Of a DNA stretch of 64,000 nt, positions 34,664 through 45,196 are shown one piece after another. Position numbers and translations under genes: made by a program. The notes under the pieces were generated by a model. The model searched no databases and was not told the DNA's origin. It saw only the letters and a program-made list of their open reading frames with translations. The stretch is from Vavraia culicis subsp. floridensis. Its lineage: Eukaryota; Microsporidia; Pleistophoridae. The stretch covers positions 56,562 to 120,561 of the forward strand of contig NW_007360616.1 of the NCBI RefSeq assembly GCF_000192795.1, in the 5' to 3' direction. How positions within the stretch are numbered: position 1 is the stretch's first letter; every line of letters begins with the position of its first letter.

Positions 34664-35563
34664 CTAGATAGGTTTTCTAAGAATCAAATCCTTGAGTCCG
34701 CTTCCAAAGTTGCGCTCATCTTTCCTAAGCAGATATAGAAACATCAGAATGACTAATATTCTGAACCCAAATGTCACGTACACCGTACAGTAAATTAGAA
34801 TATGCACTTACTTTTGAAAACTGACAATGACTATTGCAATGATGATGGTGTCGATTATTGCAATTGCTAATTCCATCGCAATACTGCAATATAGTATTCT
34901 ACGCGCGATAGTGCTCTCTTCGTGTTTAAAAATTTCAAAATTAAAATAAACCTGTGCCTCACAGATCAAACGCAAAGCTAATAGCGTTCTTCCAAATGGT
35001 AAATCCAGGAGAGGTAGGAAAACGCTTAACATGCTGTAAAATATGTAGAGCCTGAATACAACAATAGCTTGTTGTCTGATCTAAATTAATGTTATCACTT
35101 ACCCTATTAGCTTCTAAAATTAGAAAATCGACTTACCAATTACTCGTTCACTTGTGCCCAGTTTCTTGAAATAATACCAGGCAAATTCTCGCCTCAATCG
35201 GTTGATCAAGTAGCACAGAATAAGCCCTCGCAGCACTAGGATGCCAACGTGCACCATTTTAAACGCGAAATATAACCCTATCTCGGAAGAACTGCTCAGG
35301 AATGTTATTGCCAGCGTATAGAAATATATAATCGGGTATAAAAGCACCTGATCAAAAGTTTTCATAATAATTCCTTGCACTAAAAATGTATTCCCTAGGA
35401 GAAGTGTTGATCCGTGCACCAAATACACTTGGTTATACTGCACTCCTCCGACGAAATACACTGATATTCCAAATGAAGCAAGTTCGAGTAATAATAAGGC
35501 ACATAGAATGACGATGTAAAACATTTGCTTCTCTTCATTGACGAGTGCTTCCCGATTGAACAT
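34664..35563 (-). CDS. Polytopic membrane protein, four exons (family member A)
   Basis: Exon 1 is 35137-35563, exon 2 is 35103-35113 (11 nt), exon 3 is 34812-35080 (269 nt), and exon 4 ends at 34664. Intron 1 (35114-35136, 23 nt) and intron 2 (35081-35102, 22 nt) both begin GTAAGT and end TTTTAG or TTTAG, and removing both is required to keep the frame. Intron 3 starts GTAAGT at 34811; it ends near 34788-34791 if aligned with member C, or at 34761 if a TTCAG is used. Spliced length is about 276 aa. About eight transmembrane segments are visible. Landmarks are AWYYFKKLG, the microexon-encoded EANR, IRQQAIVVFRLY, FKHEESTIARR and DERNFGSGLKD. The ATG at 35563 is the first in frame. The family is unrecognised, possibly specific to microsporidia. 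Confidence 0.7.
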
Positions 35564-35941
35564 GGGGTGTGTTCTCGAATCATGTCTTATCCCACAAAAA
35601 TCATTGTAATCACTGATGCAATTTAATTTTTGAGATAAACGGAAATCTGATGCACAAAATGGTAGATGCAAACAGATCCGATATAACCTTTAATCCTATG
35701 TTTACAGTAATAGGCATATCCGCTTGCTGTGATGATCAAAATCTCGGTTGTACTCCGTTTCTGTCATGAATCTATTTTGTTTGAATATCAAGGTATATTA
35801 ATTTGCCGATGAGCTGTTATCAAACATTGTTTTTATCAGGTTTTTTCAAATCATTTTCTTTCCTAATGTGTGAATTCTTAGCAGGTAGGTTCGTTCAAAT
35901 ATACAAAAATTAAATTTTTTTGTTAATTACATCAGTATTAT
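35041..35941 (+). repeat. 901-bp segmental duplication, copy 1
   Basis: Nearly identical to 39682-40582 with a constant offset of 4641 bases and no net indel. It covers the upstream flank, exon 1, both first introns, the microexon and the first dozen codons of exon 3 of member A. Similarity drops sharply on both sides. Confidence 0.95.
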
Positions 35942-36771
35942 TGTAAAATGAGTCGCAATTCTGCCCAATACGGAAAAAGAAATTCTTTGCATCCAACATG
36001 CGTTACTATTGGTAGTGTTGTAGTGTATGAACAATACCATCGATATTAAGCACACTTAATACAACATTATCGTAGCATCAAGCGGAAATGAGATTCGTTT
36101 GTGGTATGGCACCGGTTGTAAAACTAATGCCAATATTTAGCGCTAACAAAGACGAAGGCGTAATACAGCGAAAAGCATCGGTGAATTTATGATATAAATG
36201 AACAATTTTATCAAAAAGTGCATATTATGCTGGACAGTACTCAGCATGTGCTAATGTTGCCTGAAGGGAGCATCAGCACTTATCATGACAGAGTTAAAGA
36301 TAGAAGTAACACGATTTAGCAACCTTATTACCAAAAATTTCAATAAATCTCAAAATTGACGAAATACACTGTTGAATTCCGTTGGCGAGACCAGTGAACT
36401 CATTCGTTGAGCTAAGATCGCTCATGTAACAAGCACATATGTGTTAAAAAGCGAGCATAACCTCAAGCCACAGATTGTGGTGATGGTATCACAAGTACCG
36501 ATTACAAACAAATTGCATTTCACCAGGTTTCATGTATTGTAAACCAGCTGATACTTTTTCTTAAAATGAAAGAGGAGTTAGAATGGATTGCTTTCCATAC
36601 ACCCACAGTTACCGACAAAGCAGAGCGTAAAACGCAACCAATGGACGTGTTGTAACTGACGCATACGGACCCATACTGCGTTGCGTAAACACGAAGAGAA
36701 AATTCTACATAGGTTCACAGGCACTGTTGTCAATCATGAAGAAGTGCACTTCCTTGCTAGTATAGAATAGT
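35564..36771. other. Upstream flank of membrane gene A and intergenic DNA
   Basis: To 35941 this is duplicated sequence shared with the flank of member B. Beyond it lies AT-rich DNA with no recognisable gene. Confidence 0.5.
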
Positions 36772-37032
36772 TTATATGTGATCACAATATGGAAGTAGGT
36801 GCTGAAATAAAAAGAGAAAGATCATGGTGTAATACTTCATATTCGCTTGAGCTGCATAGTAAATCACAAACATAGTCCGTTTTTGAGCGTGTATTGGCAG
36901 AAATAGACACCAGAACTCATCGGAAATAGGAACGGATATCTTTATAGTCTGTGTGATGCATTTATCAGAATGTTTGTCGATAATTGCAGAAATTCCTATA
37001 AATAGAACGGCAACTAGCAACATAATAGACAT
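36772..37032 (-). CDS. Small predicted secreted or membrane protein
   Basis: An 86-codon frame from the ATG at 37032. It begins with a strong hydrophobic signal-like stretch (MSIMLLVAVLFIGISAI), then a polar part with two cysteines (SDKCIT, EFWCLF), and ends with another hydrophobic stretch (YYTMIFLFLFQHLLPYC). No family is recognised. A TATATAT sequence about 24 bases upstream (37049-37056) fits the promoter spacing of other genes here, which raises its credibility. It lies between membrane genes A and B on the same strand but shows no sequence similarity to them. It could be a chance AT-rich frame. Confidence 0.35.
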   Translation of the reverse strand: MSIMLLVAVLFIGISAIIDKHSDKCITQTIKISVPISDEFWCLFLPIHAQKRTMFVIYYAAQANMKYYTMIFLFLFQHLLPYCDHI

Positions 37033-37112
37033 CACAAGACGATCAGAAAATATATATGTGTGTTTGGCCCTTATACGACATCAAGCCTACTGGTAATTAA
37101 CGCCGTACCTGG

Positions 37113-38340
37113 TTGCACAATATGTGCTGCCAACTTTATAACCTAACTCCTGATATACTCCACGGCATATTTCAACAAATGATCGGAAATAAAAGCAATA
37201 AAGAATGCAAACATACGATTAGAAACAAAGAAATTGATAAATTTATCATTTTGACAAGTGATATTTCGAATCAAATCCTCTCTGATAGCAGCATAGCGCT
37301 TAGAAATGAAATATTGAGAGTTATGCAGTAATTACATTAGAAATCTGACATGCTGGAGTAAAATTTTCTGAACAGCCGGAACATCAACCAAACTTTTATC
37401 AGGCGAATTAGAAGGAGAACATGACGGAAGTTGCCCTAACAATCAATTGCTCGTATAAAACACGCATTAAAAAATCATCGTATAATCTTGAAAACATCAT
37501 GTCGCCCAAATTGAATATTGACAATAAGCTAAACCAGTTACACACCAAAATCGTTCAATGTGTTGTGAAGAAGATGAGCATTTCTACATGAACGAATACT
37601 TGAAAATAGAGTATTACTTGCAAATTCACTCCCGAAGGTGATTTTGTTTCTGTTAGTATAAAAAATGAGCTGGATAAGCTCGAGAAAAGTAGATTCCAAG
37701 ATTTATTGTTGATGAGAAGGTTAACTCAAATTCATATCGTGACCGGTTCTTTATCAATAAAAAACTTAATTAATGATTCTACACAATCTACGAGAATGCA
37801 ACAGGAAAAGTACAGAAATATAACATACTAACAAGGAATGTGAGGGCAATAGAGAGAACGACGGCTGAAATAGCATTAGATGTCATAAATTGAGACAAGT
37901 TAACCACCAAGCACAATAATAATACGGAGATATGACAGAAATCACCGACCAAACGTGTAGATAAACATAAGGAATAACAAAGAAATAAACTGAGGAAAGA
38001 AAGTATGAAGAAAGTACATAAATATGAAATATTCTAGGAAGGTTAAGTATGAGAATGCGCTAAATAACAAAACAAGGCAAGTGAAGAAAATCTACCATTA
38101 CAAGACTCTTTCGCACAAATTATAACTGTAATGGCAACAACCAGAGAAATGCGATCAAACTCATAGAGCATTTTAGCTAAAATTGAGCTTGATACAATTG
38201 GAAACCCGAGACAGTTTATAGAAAGAACATTAGCTCAAAAGCCGGCAGATTAGCCATAAAAATGGTGTCAATAAATATGCTATTGACAGATACCTTAAAG
38301 AAATTGGAAAGCTATGATATGGTCATTATTACTCAACGCA
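37113..38340 (+). pseudogene. Probable decayed gene(s) with broken helical frames
   Basis: Successive plus-strand frames of 55-75 codons in different phases lie end to end: 37113-37331, 37421-37591, and an open stretch from about 37629 to 37830. Each encodes charged, helical, Lys/Asn/Ile-rich sequence similar in composition to the secreted proteins of this window, and each ends in a stop followed by a usable frame in another phase. This pattern suggests one or two genes degraded by frameshifts. No family is recognisable and no intact start is clear. Confidence 0.3.
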
Positions 38341-39277
38341 TTTTATATTATAGAGATCCACCCGGGTGTTACCATATGAGAAGCTCGCTACGATAATTTA
38401 TTGTTGCTATTAATCCTGTTAAATGATTGCATGTAGTCTAGTGTTGGTTTTTGGTTACCAAAATTCACCTTTTTATCTGTAAAGCGATACTGTAGAGCCG
38501 ACAATCACACACCGTGTGGTACACTTGGCAAAGAGATATATTCAGTCATAATAAGCTTCTTCCTGTTGTTTGGTATGTTTCTGTAGCATAGAGGTACGAA
38601 ATGCAAATATTTTTATAGAAACGCTAATTAGGACAATCATACATTATGAATTAACCAGTCGGTATCATAGAATAATGAAGATTTTTCTATTTAATACTGC
38701 ATGTTGTTCGCTTCTGCGTAGCATTGTTATATTAGTGTATGTTAAATGCAGCCAATGTCCTGACCGCCGTATTAAATGTATGTAGATTCGTGCCATATAA
38801 ATGGTATTGCTCATAAATTATGAAAAGCAACGTAGATTTGCTGGGAATGTAGCAAAAAAACGAAGGCTCACTACAAATTGTCGGCACATGGCGGGTTAAT
38901 AGTTGAATTGTCTGCTAAAGATGCACAGAACGATACTAAACGAAATATTATATAGCAAGAGACGAGTCAAAGAAAATTATTGACAAGATATAGGCATATT
39001 AAAAAAATTATTTGCTGTGAGAAGTCTATAAGTTGCAATGAACGGCAGTTTAAGAGTTATCTGCCTGGATATTCGTATGTGAACTGCAGCAAATAGGAAA
39101 ATCTTAAGGTATCACAGATATGACTGTCATGCGGTCCAAGTAGGGAGCGAAATGTTCGCGCTATCGCCATTCGTTGCTCAAATTACTATTAAGCGCAATG
39201 TTGAAGAATGATGCTTGAACAAAAAACTTCATTTAACAGTTTATACAGATAAATTTCTTTGTCTAGCATCACCACCT
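38341..39277. other. AT-rich intergenic region before membrane gene B
   Basis: About 0.9 kb; the frame at 38570-38785 has no supporting features. Nothing else is recognisable. Confidence 0.5.
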
Positions 39278-40204
39278 TTACTTATTATTTTTCACTATCT
39301 TCATGCATTGAGTTTTTCCAGTCAAAATATCTTTGAGACCGCTTCCAAAGTTGCGCTCATCTCTCACGAGTATAATCGAAAGTATTAGAATGATCAGTAA
39401 TCTGAAACCATTCGTTACGTACACCATGCAATAAATTAGAACATATACTTACGTTTCAAGAGGGGCATGAGTAATTCCAATAATGATACTATCAATTATT
39501 GTGAGTATCAACTCAATTAGAATGACAATATACAGTACCCTGCGTGCAATGGTATTTTCTTCGTGTTTAAAAGTTTCAAAATTAAAATAAATCAATATTT
39601 CGCAAGTTATATGTAAGACAAATAGCACCTTACCAAACGGTAGATCCAGGAGAGGTAGAAAGATATCTACAATAGCAAAAAATATGTAGAGCCTGAATAC
39701 AACAATAGCTTGTTGTCTGATCTAAATTAATGTTATCACTTACCCTATTAGCTTCTAAAATTAGAAAATCGACTTACCAATTACTCGTTCACTTGTGCCC
39801 AGTTTCTTGAAATAATACCAGGCAAATTCTCGCCTCAATCGGTTGATCAAGTAGCACAGAATAAGCCCTCGCAGCACTAGGATGCCAACATGCACCATTT
39901 TAAACGCGAAATATAACCCTACCGCAGGAGAACTGCCCAGGAATGTTATTGCCAGCGTATAGAAATATATAATCGGGTATAAAAGCACCTGATCAAAAGT
40001 TTTCATAATAATTCCTTGCACTAAAAATGTATTCCCTAGGAGAAGTGTTGATCCGTGCACCAAATACACTTGGTTATACTGCACTCCTCCGACGAAATAC
40101 ACTGATATTCCAAATGAAGCAAGTTCGAGTAATAATAAGGCACATAGAATGACGATGTAAAACATTTGCTTCTCTTCATTGACGAGTGCTTCCCGATTGA
40201 ACAT
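39278..40204 (-). CDS. Polytopic membrane protein, four exons (family member B)
   Basis: A paralogue of members A and C. Exon 1 is 39778-40204, exon 2 is 39744-39754 (11 nt), exon 3 is 39453-39721 (269 nt), and exon 4 ends at 39278. Introns 1 (39755-39777) and 2 (39722-39743) have the same sequences as in A. Intron 3 starts GTAAGT at 39452 and ends near 39429-39432 by alignment, or at 39402 if TTCAG is used. The predicted protein is about 285 aa with eight hydrophobic segments. Exon 1 is nearly identical to A, but exon 3 after its first dozen codons and exon 4 have diverged (FKHEENTIARR; DERNFGSGLKD then a longer basic tail). This suggests gene conversion of the 5' half. Function is unknown. 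Confidence 0.7.
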
Positions 40205-40582
40205 GGGGTGTGTTCTCGAATCATGTCTTATCCCACAAAAATCATTGTAATTACTGATGCAATTTAATTTTTGAGATAAACGGAAATCTGATGCATAAAA
40301 TGATAGATGCAAACAGATCCGATATAACCTTTAACCCTATGTTTACAGTAATAGGCATATCCGCTTGCTGTGATGATCAAAATCTCGGTTGTACTCCGTT
40401 TCTGTCATGAATCTATTTTGTTTGAATATCAAGGTATATTAATTTGCCGATGAGCTGTTATCAAACATTGTTTTTATCAGGTTTTTTCAAATCATTTTCT
40501 TTCCTAATGTGTGAATTCTTAGCAGGTAGGTTCGTTCAAATATACAAAAATTAAATTTTTTTGTTAATTACATCAGTATTAT
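39682..40582 (+). repeat. 901-bp segmental duplication, copy 2
   Basis: Pairs with 35041-35941. Only a few substitutions are visible, clustered at about 39920-39940. Confidence 0.95.
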
Positions 40583-41008
40583 GATTTTCATATAGTAGAT
40601 ATAATGGGTATTCATCTGGTGTATTATAAATATACGAAAATTTATGTGTTTAGTGACGGACAAACTTGGGATTTGTTCACCAAATCTATTCATTATGTTC
40701 AATATAGGGTCAGAAGCGCAAACTTGTTCTTTTCTTTGATCCAAGTCATAATAGTACACGATAGGCCGTAATATTTTACATGTATGTTGTTTAGAAGTGA
40801 CAAATATTATTATTACGAGTTGGTACCGATATATTGAACCGAAAACGTTATATTTTTTCCTGTTAAATGTATCACATCCTAATATGTTCTTTTTAAAGAT
40901 AATTAAAAATGTCTTTGTTCTTTCATGTAAATACTTAAACTCTCAATATAAGGAAGGTAATGCCGTAAGATAAATAATTTCATGATCACAAACTGCTTTA
41001 CTACAATA
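40583..41008. other. Intergenic DNA between membrane gene B and the Helitron end
   Basis: About 430 bases of AT-rich DNA. The minus-strand frame at 40568-40759 has no support. Nothing else is seen. Confidence 0.5.
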
Positions 41009-42030
41009 CCAGCTACGCTATCCCGTTTTTCAAAAATGGGTGCATCAATGGTATCATATATTAAGACAGCGCTTTTGAATACAACTAAAACGTTAGATCA
41101 TTCCTTTCTACCAACTGTTCTGTGGTTACAAAATCAATAAATCACTTTCATTCCAGTAGCTCATTGTATACAACATTTCTTGTGTATACTTTACCATTCT
41201 CATGCTTTCCTTGGTCTCCATTGTCAGCAACATACACCCTCAGACCGTTTGCATAGCGCGCTCTCGACAAAGCTACGTACAACTGACCATGTACAAAGAC
41301 AGAGCTGTGCAGATAAACACCTACCTTGTCAAATGACTGACCCTATGACTTGTGGATTGTCATCGCAAACGAAAGAAGAACCGGAAACTGTCTTCTCTTG
41401 AGTATGAATGGCAGCTGTGTCTCGCTCGGTGCCATGTCGATCCTTGGTATCACTGCCCTGCTATCTTTCCTGGATCCGGTTACAATAGTAGCCATGATGA
41501 AGTTTGTGTGGAGTTCATCAACCACCAGGCGTGTGCCATTGAGCAGGCCATTGGCTGGATCAAGGTTGCGCAATAGCATTATCAACGCACCTCTTTTTAG
41601 AACTAACTTGTGCGGTGGCATTCCTGAAGGCTGCTGCTTGTTGAGAAACTCTAACGGATAGTTTGCAACAACATCGTTGTCCTCTGTGACAATAGAGTCT
41701 GCACTCGTGTATGTTACTTCGTTGCCGATCATCAAGTCAAGGACCCTGTCATTGATTTCCTTTGCAGCATCGTTGTTTGTTGTGAGTATAGTTCTGTTCG
41801 TCAGATCTTCGCTGTCAGCCATGTTGGCAACATCACCATATATCTCGTCAACGATGTCCTCGCCTGCAACATACTGCTGCGGAATCTCAACCAATGATCT
41901 CTCATCGGCGAGGCCGCTTCCGATATCCAAGAGCCAACTGCTGAACTCTTCCTGGTCTGCGGCTCTCATATTCTGTGAAAGTCTCAGTATGTTTACAAGC
42001 GAGTCAACAATTATTTGATAGATTGCTAAT
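41009..42030 (-). mobile_element. Helitron remnant, copy 2, with intact-looking 3' terminus
   Basis: The minus strand carries the C-terminal third of a Helitron PIF1 helicase and ends in a terminal structure. The hairpin CCCATTTT-TGA-AAAACGGG (41022-41040, one G-T pair) is followed by nine bases, CTGG (41009-41012) and then T at 41008. This fits the Helitron rule hairpin, spacer, CTRR, T. The right boundary is set where similarity to the helicase stops, near 42030. The segment 41061-41399 is closely similar to copy 1 at 8283-8621. Confidence 0.8.
41148..42030 (-). pseudogene. Helitron helicase C-terminal fragment with a nonsense codon
   Basis: Helicase sequence is readable from about 42030 (IIVDSLVNILRLSQNMR) through TNRTILTTNNDAAKEIND, LNGTRLVVDELH, AVIPRIDMAPSE and RRQFPVLLSFAMTIHKS to VYLHS and the VALSR motif, stopping at 41148-41150. 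A TAG at 41343-41345 interrupts the motif where copy 1 has CAG (Gln), a single-base change. Everything upstream (Rep and Walker A/B) is missing. The gene is dead, but the recent look of the nonsense change suggests the family was active not long ago. Confidence 0.85.
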
Positions 42031-42220
42031 ACAAATTAAAAAAATGAAATATTACTAAATACAGGTTAAATTTACTTATCTGGTCGACATGCACGAAATG
42101 TTCAGATTAGCAGCCAAAATATTCTCGATCTGCACAAAAATAGTATTTTACACAATATAACAGCTGAGGGCACGTCAATAAAAACTTGAAAGCCGACAAA
42201 ATCGAATTTTTTAGTTTATT

Positions 42221-45196
42221 TCACCAAATAATTTTTTTGATATCGCTGATTAAAATCACAAGATTATCCATGAGGAAGTACATACCAACGTTAAAGAACC
42301 GTCCATAGAAATATTCGTTGCCAAATTTGCTTCCGAACCACCACGTTCCCACAAAACTACCTAGAAACGCAACTGAGTTTACCAACAGGTATATGTCATC
42401 ACAGGGCACATGGTGTACTATTCGTGGCGTAAAGAAATACAGCAGAACGGAGAACAAAGAATTGACATTGATCCGGTCGGAAACGATGAAACATGTCATG
42501 TAGTCGATTGTGCACAGGTCCATCGTTCTGTTGCTAGCGAATATGCACGAATAGAAGTATGCGATCCGTTTCAGAATGTGCGATTTACGGATGTTCGATT
42601 TTGTACCTGTGCAAGGACCTGAAATGGGATAGAAAATGAACAGAGTCTCTTTTATGGGGTAGATAAAATACTTCAGGAGACGGTGATTGACAGAAAGCAT
42701 TGAGATGATCAGTGTGCGATAGGATGACGTGCCCTGGTAGAAATAGCGTAAAACCAACACATGAATGTACGGGTAGGAGGTAAGAGATATGAGAAATGAT
42801 GCGGCAGACTCGAAAATACTAAGCTGAAGACGAAAAGCTCTATGCACTTTATCGCACAGATATGACAGCAAAACGTGTACAGACATTTTCACGTGTTCCA
42901 CTGTGTTCATCGTGTCGCTTGTTCTACTATTGCCCCTTGTTCCCAATATACTTGTGTCTTGGTCTGCAACACAGCCCTTCATACCAATAGCGCTGCTTGA
43001 ATGGTCATATAGACTATCAGACGGTAAAATTTCCTGTAGACCAATATCCTCCTGTTCACATTTATTGTTTTTACGCTTTCTTGTCCTTTCTAGTGAACAG
43101 CAGTACCGCACGTAGTGCAAAAGTCCCAAAAAAATTATCGCGTTGTTCTTGCTCATTAATTCGAAAATGCCAATCCTCTTTCCTTCAACCGGGAACTTTC
43201 CGATCTTCAGGAACGCTAAAGCATAAAAAACACCGTGCCAGCTGCAGTCCAGCGCTAAAAAGAGCAGGGACCACAGAATATCCTCATGTATGAACACAGG
43301 TATACTGAAAGAAGGAGCAAGACATGTCAGTACTGTGATTATCACCTGAAAAACATCGTACTGCTTAAATTTTATCCTTTTTAACTGAATAATGATGTTA
43401 AGCACGCCTATTAGTATACCTAAGTAGATGTAGGGTGGATTGCTTCCAGCACACTTCTCGTTGAGAATGTGCGAAAGAGAGTGGTTCAATGCAAACACTT
43501 GGTGAAAGGAAAGTGCACTGATGTATTTCTTTACGTGTTCTAGAACGTAATTCATTTTGTTTGTATCATTTTGTGCGTTTTTTTCCGTTTTGTTTATCAA
43601 ATTGTACAATTTTACACATTTTCTGACTGCTGAGTCGTAAAAATGCCCTTTACCCACCAATTCGTAGATAAACGTTCCTGTGCTGTAGAATGGAATGGCT
43701 TTGCCCAGCAGGGCACAGATCGTTGGCATTATGTCGTTTTGATGAACGTAGGAAACGCCATTATTCGTACTGTTGCTTAAACAGCGATCGGACTCGGGCC
43801 GTATGCCAGTTTTTCGATCGGCATGCGCTGCCTGTGTCGTTGATATGTGTCGTCTTTTGGCATCAATCCACTTCTCGTTCATATCAAACTGCCATTTGTA
43901 GCTTTCCTTCCTCACCGCTTCACACACATCGTCTTTCGTCCCGTCGATTCCTCTTCCACAGAAAAACACAAAACTCGCCAATTGCATGGCACGTGCGCCG
44001 CCATGACCACCACTGTTCTCCACTCCATGATCACTAGTCACAACCAAAAGTGTGTCGTCATCCAGTCCGGTTATCAATTCTCTGATAAAATCGTTATACG
44101 TGCGCAGAACATCTCTAATATCCTTGTGGTGGATCGTACCGTACTTGTGTCCATAGTGGTCCAAGTACACCAAATGCCCGACAAGCAGCTCAAATCCTTC
44201 CATCTTGCACTCTACAATCTCTTTCATCACCTTCTTCTCATCATCAAAGTTGTGGCCCTGTTCGTAGCTCTCCAGGCAGCACGTGCCTGCCAAGCCAGGA
44301 AAAAGATCTTTCCACATTTTGTCACCGTACAGGACAGTTTTGAATTTGCCTACCATATTATCTTCTGGAACAGGAATATGCTGGAATGTTGTCAGTCCGT
44401 GTCTATAATTGGTGGGTATGCCCGTTACCATGCTTTCAATACGTGTTGACGTGCTGGTCGGTATGCCTGCTATCGAGAGGTGGTGAGTGTGCGGGTGTGG
44501 GTGGACAAACAGGGTGTTTACAACCGTGAAATGGTCCGTTACGTTTATATTAACGTGCTTTGACAGAAAATGGTTGAATGTACGGTGTGATCCTTTCCTG
44601 GCACGATCTATCCTGTAAGCGTGTCTTTCAATTCCTTTCTTACCGTGTAAATGTCCCTTTGCGCAGTATTCGCACTTTTTATCCGCAATGCTTGTTATGA
44701 AATGCTCAATCATCGCCATATAAGCATCGGCAAGCCAAAAACTGTACCTCATACCCTCAATAACATTTTTATCATCAACCCCGAGCAGTACTCGTGTATG
44801 AAATTGCGCTTCAAATACGGGCATGTTATTGTAATACAGACCGGATTTGTGAGTTGCGATTGTGGCATCGTAGCGCAGACCGTCTAAAATTATAAATTTG
44901 CATTTTTTGTACCTGTGCGTTTTCTTTTGGTTACCGATTCGTTCCTTTTTATTTTTGCACCTGTTTCTGTCTTTTTCTAGCAAACTTCTATCACTTCCCT
45001 CTCTGGCACCACAATCTTTCTTCTCCCTTGCACATTCATCTCCGTACCTTTCCTGCATTTCACAACCATTCATTTCATCCATACCATCACCGAATATCAC
45101 ATCGTCTCCAATTGTATCGTTCATAGATGGTAAAGTCCTAAAAAGGCCATACGCAGCAAAATAAGCACAGACAAAGTTTAGAATCTGTGGTAGCAT
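42221..45196 (-). CDS. GPI13: GPI ethanolamine phosphate transferase, PIG-O/GPI13-like
   Basis: A 991-aa ER membrane enzyme that adds ethanolamine phosphate to a mannose of GPI anchor precursors. The luminal alkaline-phosphatase-type domain shows KFIILDGLRYD (metal-site start), TSTSTRIESMVTGIP, YGDKMWKDLFPG, GHLVYLDHYGHKYG and VVTSDHGVENSGGHGG. The C-terminal 450 residues hold many transmembrane segments. An N-terminal hydrophobic anchor is followed by a charged insert before the catalytic domain. The length matches GPI13/PIG-O (about 1000 aa). LDHxGHxxG and the DHG...GHGG pattern favour PIG-O over PIG-N or PIG-G, though not absolutely. A TATA box (45217-45223) lies 27 bases before the ATG, and CCCC lies about 10 bases before it. 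GPI anchors are needed for parasite surface proteins. Confidence 0.88.
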   Translation of the reverse strand: MLPQILNFVCAYFAAYGLFRTLPSMNDTIGDDVIFGDGMDEMNGCEMQERYGDECAREKKDCGAREGSDRSLLEKDRNRCKNKKERIGNQKKTHRYKKCKFIILDGLRYDATIATHKSGLYYNNMPVFEAQFHTRVLLGVDDKNVIEGMRYSFWLADAYMAMIEHFITSIADKKCEYCAKGHLHGKKGIERHAYRIDRARKGSHRTFNHFLSKHVNINVTDHFTVVNTLFVHPHPHTHHLSIAGIPTSTSTRIESMVTGIPTNYRHGLTTFQHIPVPEDNMVGKFKTVLYGDKMWKDLFPGLAGTCCLESYEQGHNFDDEKKVMKEIVECKMEGFELLVGHLVYLDHYGHKYGTIHHKDIRDVLRTYNDFIRELITGLDDDTLLVVTSDHGVENSGGHGGARAMQLASFVFFCGRGIDGTKDDVCEAVRKESYKWQFDMNEKWIDAKRRHISTTQAAHADRKTGIRPESDRCLSNSTNNGVSYVHQNDIMPTICALLGKAIPFYSTGTFIYELVGKGHFYDSAVRKCVKLYNLINKTEKNAQNDTNKMNYVLEHVKKYISALSFHQVFALNHSLSHILNEKCAGSNPPYIYLGILIGVLNIIIQLKRIKFKQYDVFQVIITVLTCLAPSFSIPVFIHEDILWSLLFLALDCSWHGVFYALAFLKIGKFPVEGKRIGIFELMSKNNAIIFLGLLHYVRYCCSLERTRKRKNNKCEQEDIGLQEILPSDSLYDHSSSAIGMKGCVADQDTSILGTRGNSRTSDTMNTVEHVKMSVHVLLSYLCDKVHRAFRLQLSIFESAASFLISLTSYPYIHVLVLRYFYQGTSSYRTLIISMLSVNHRLLKYFIYPIKETLFIFYPISGPCTGTKSNIRKSHILKRIAYFYSCIFASNRTMDLCTIDYMTCFIVSDRINVNSLFSVLLYFFTPRIVHHVPCDDIYLLVNSVAFLGSFVGTWWFGSKFGNEYFYGRFFNVGMYFLMDNLVILISDIKKIIW

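Noticed and set aside
34761..34811. 51-nt intron ending TTCAG for intron 3 of member A (and 39402-39452 in B)
   Set aside because: It is in frame, but it would delete residues that align without gaps to member C, and TTCAG coincides with conserved Phe-Arg codons. Kept only as the alternative to the non-AG junction.
35081..35136. One 56-nt intron instead of two introns around the 11-nt exon
   Set aside because: Removing it whole puts exon 3 out of frame, whereas the two-intron model restores the frame in all three paralogues.
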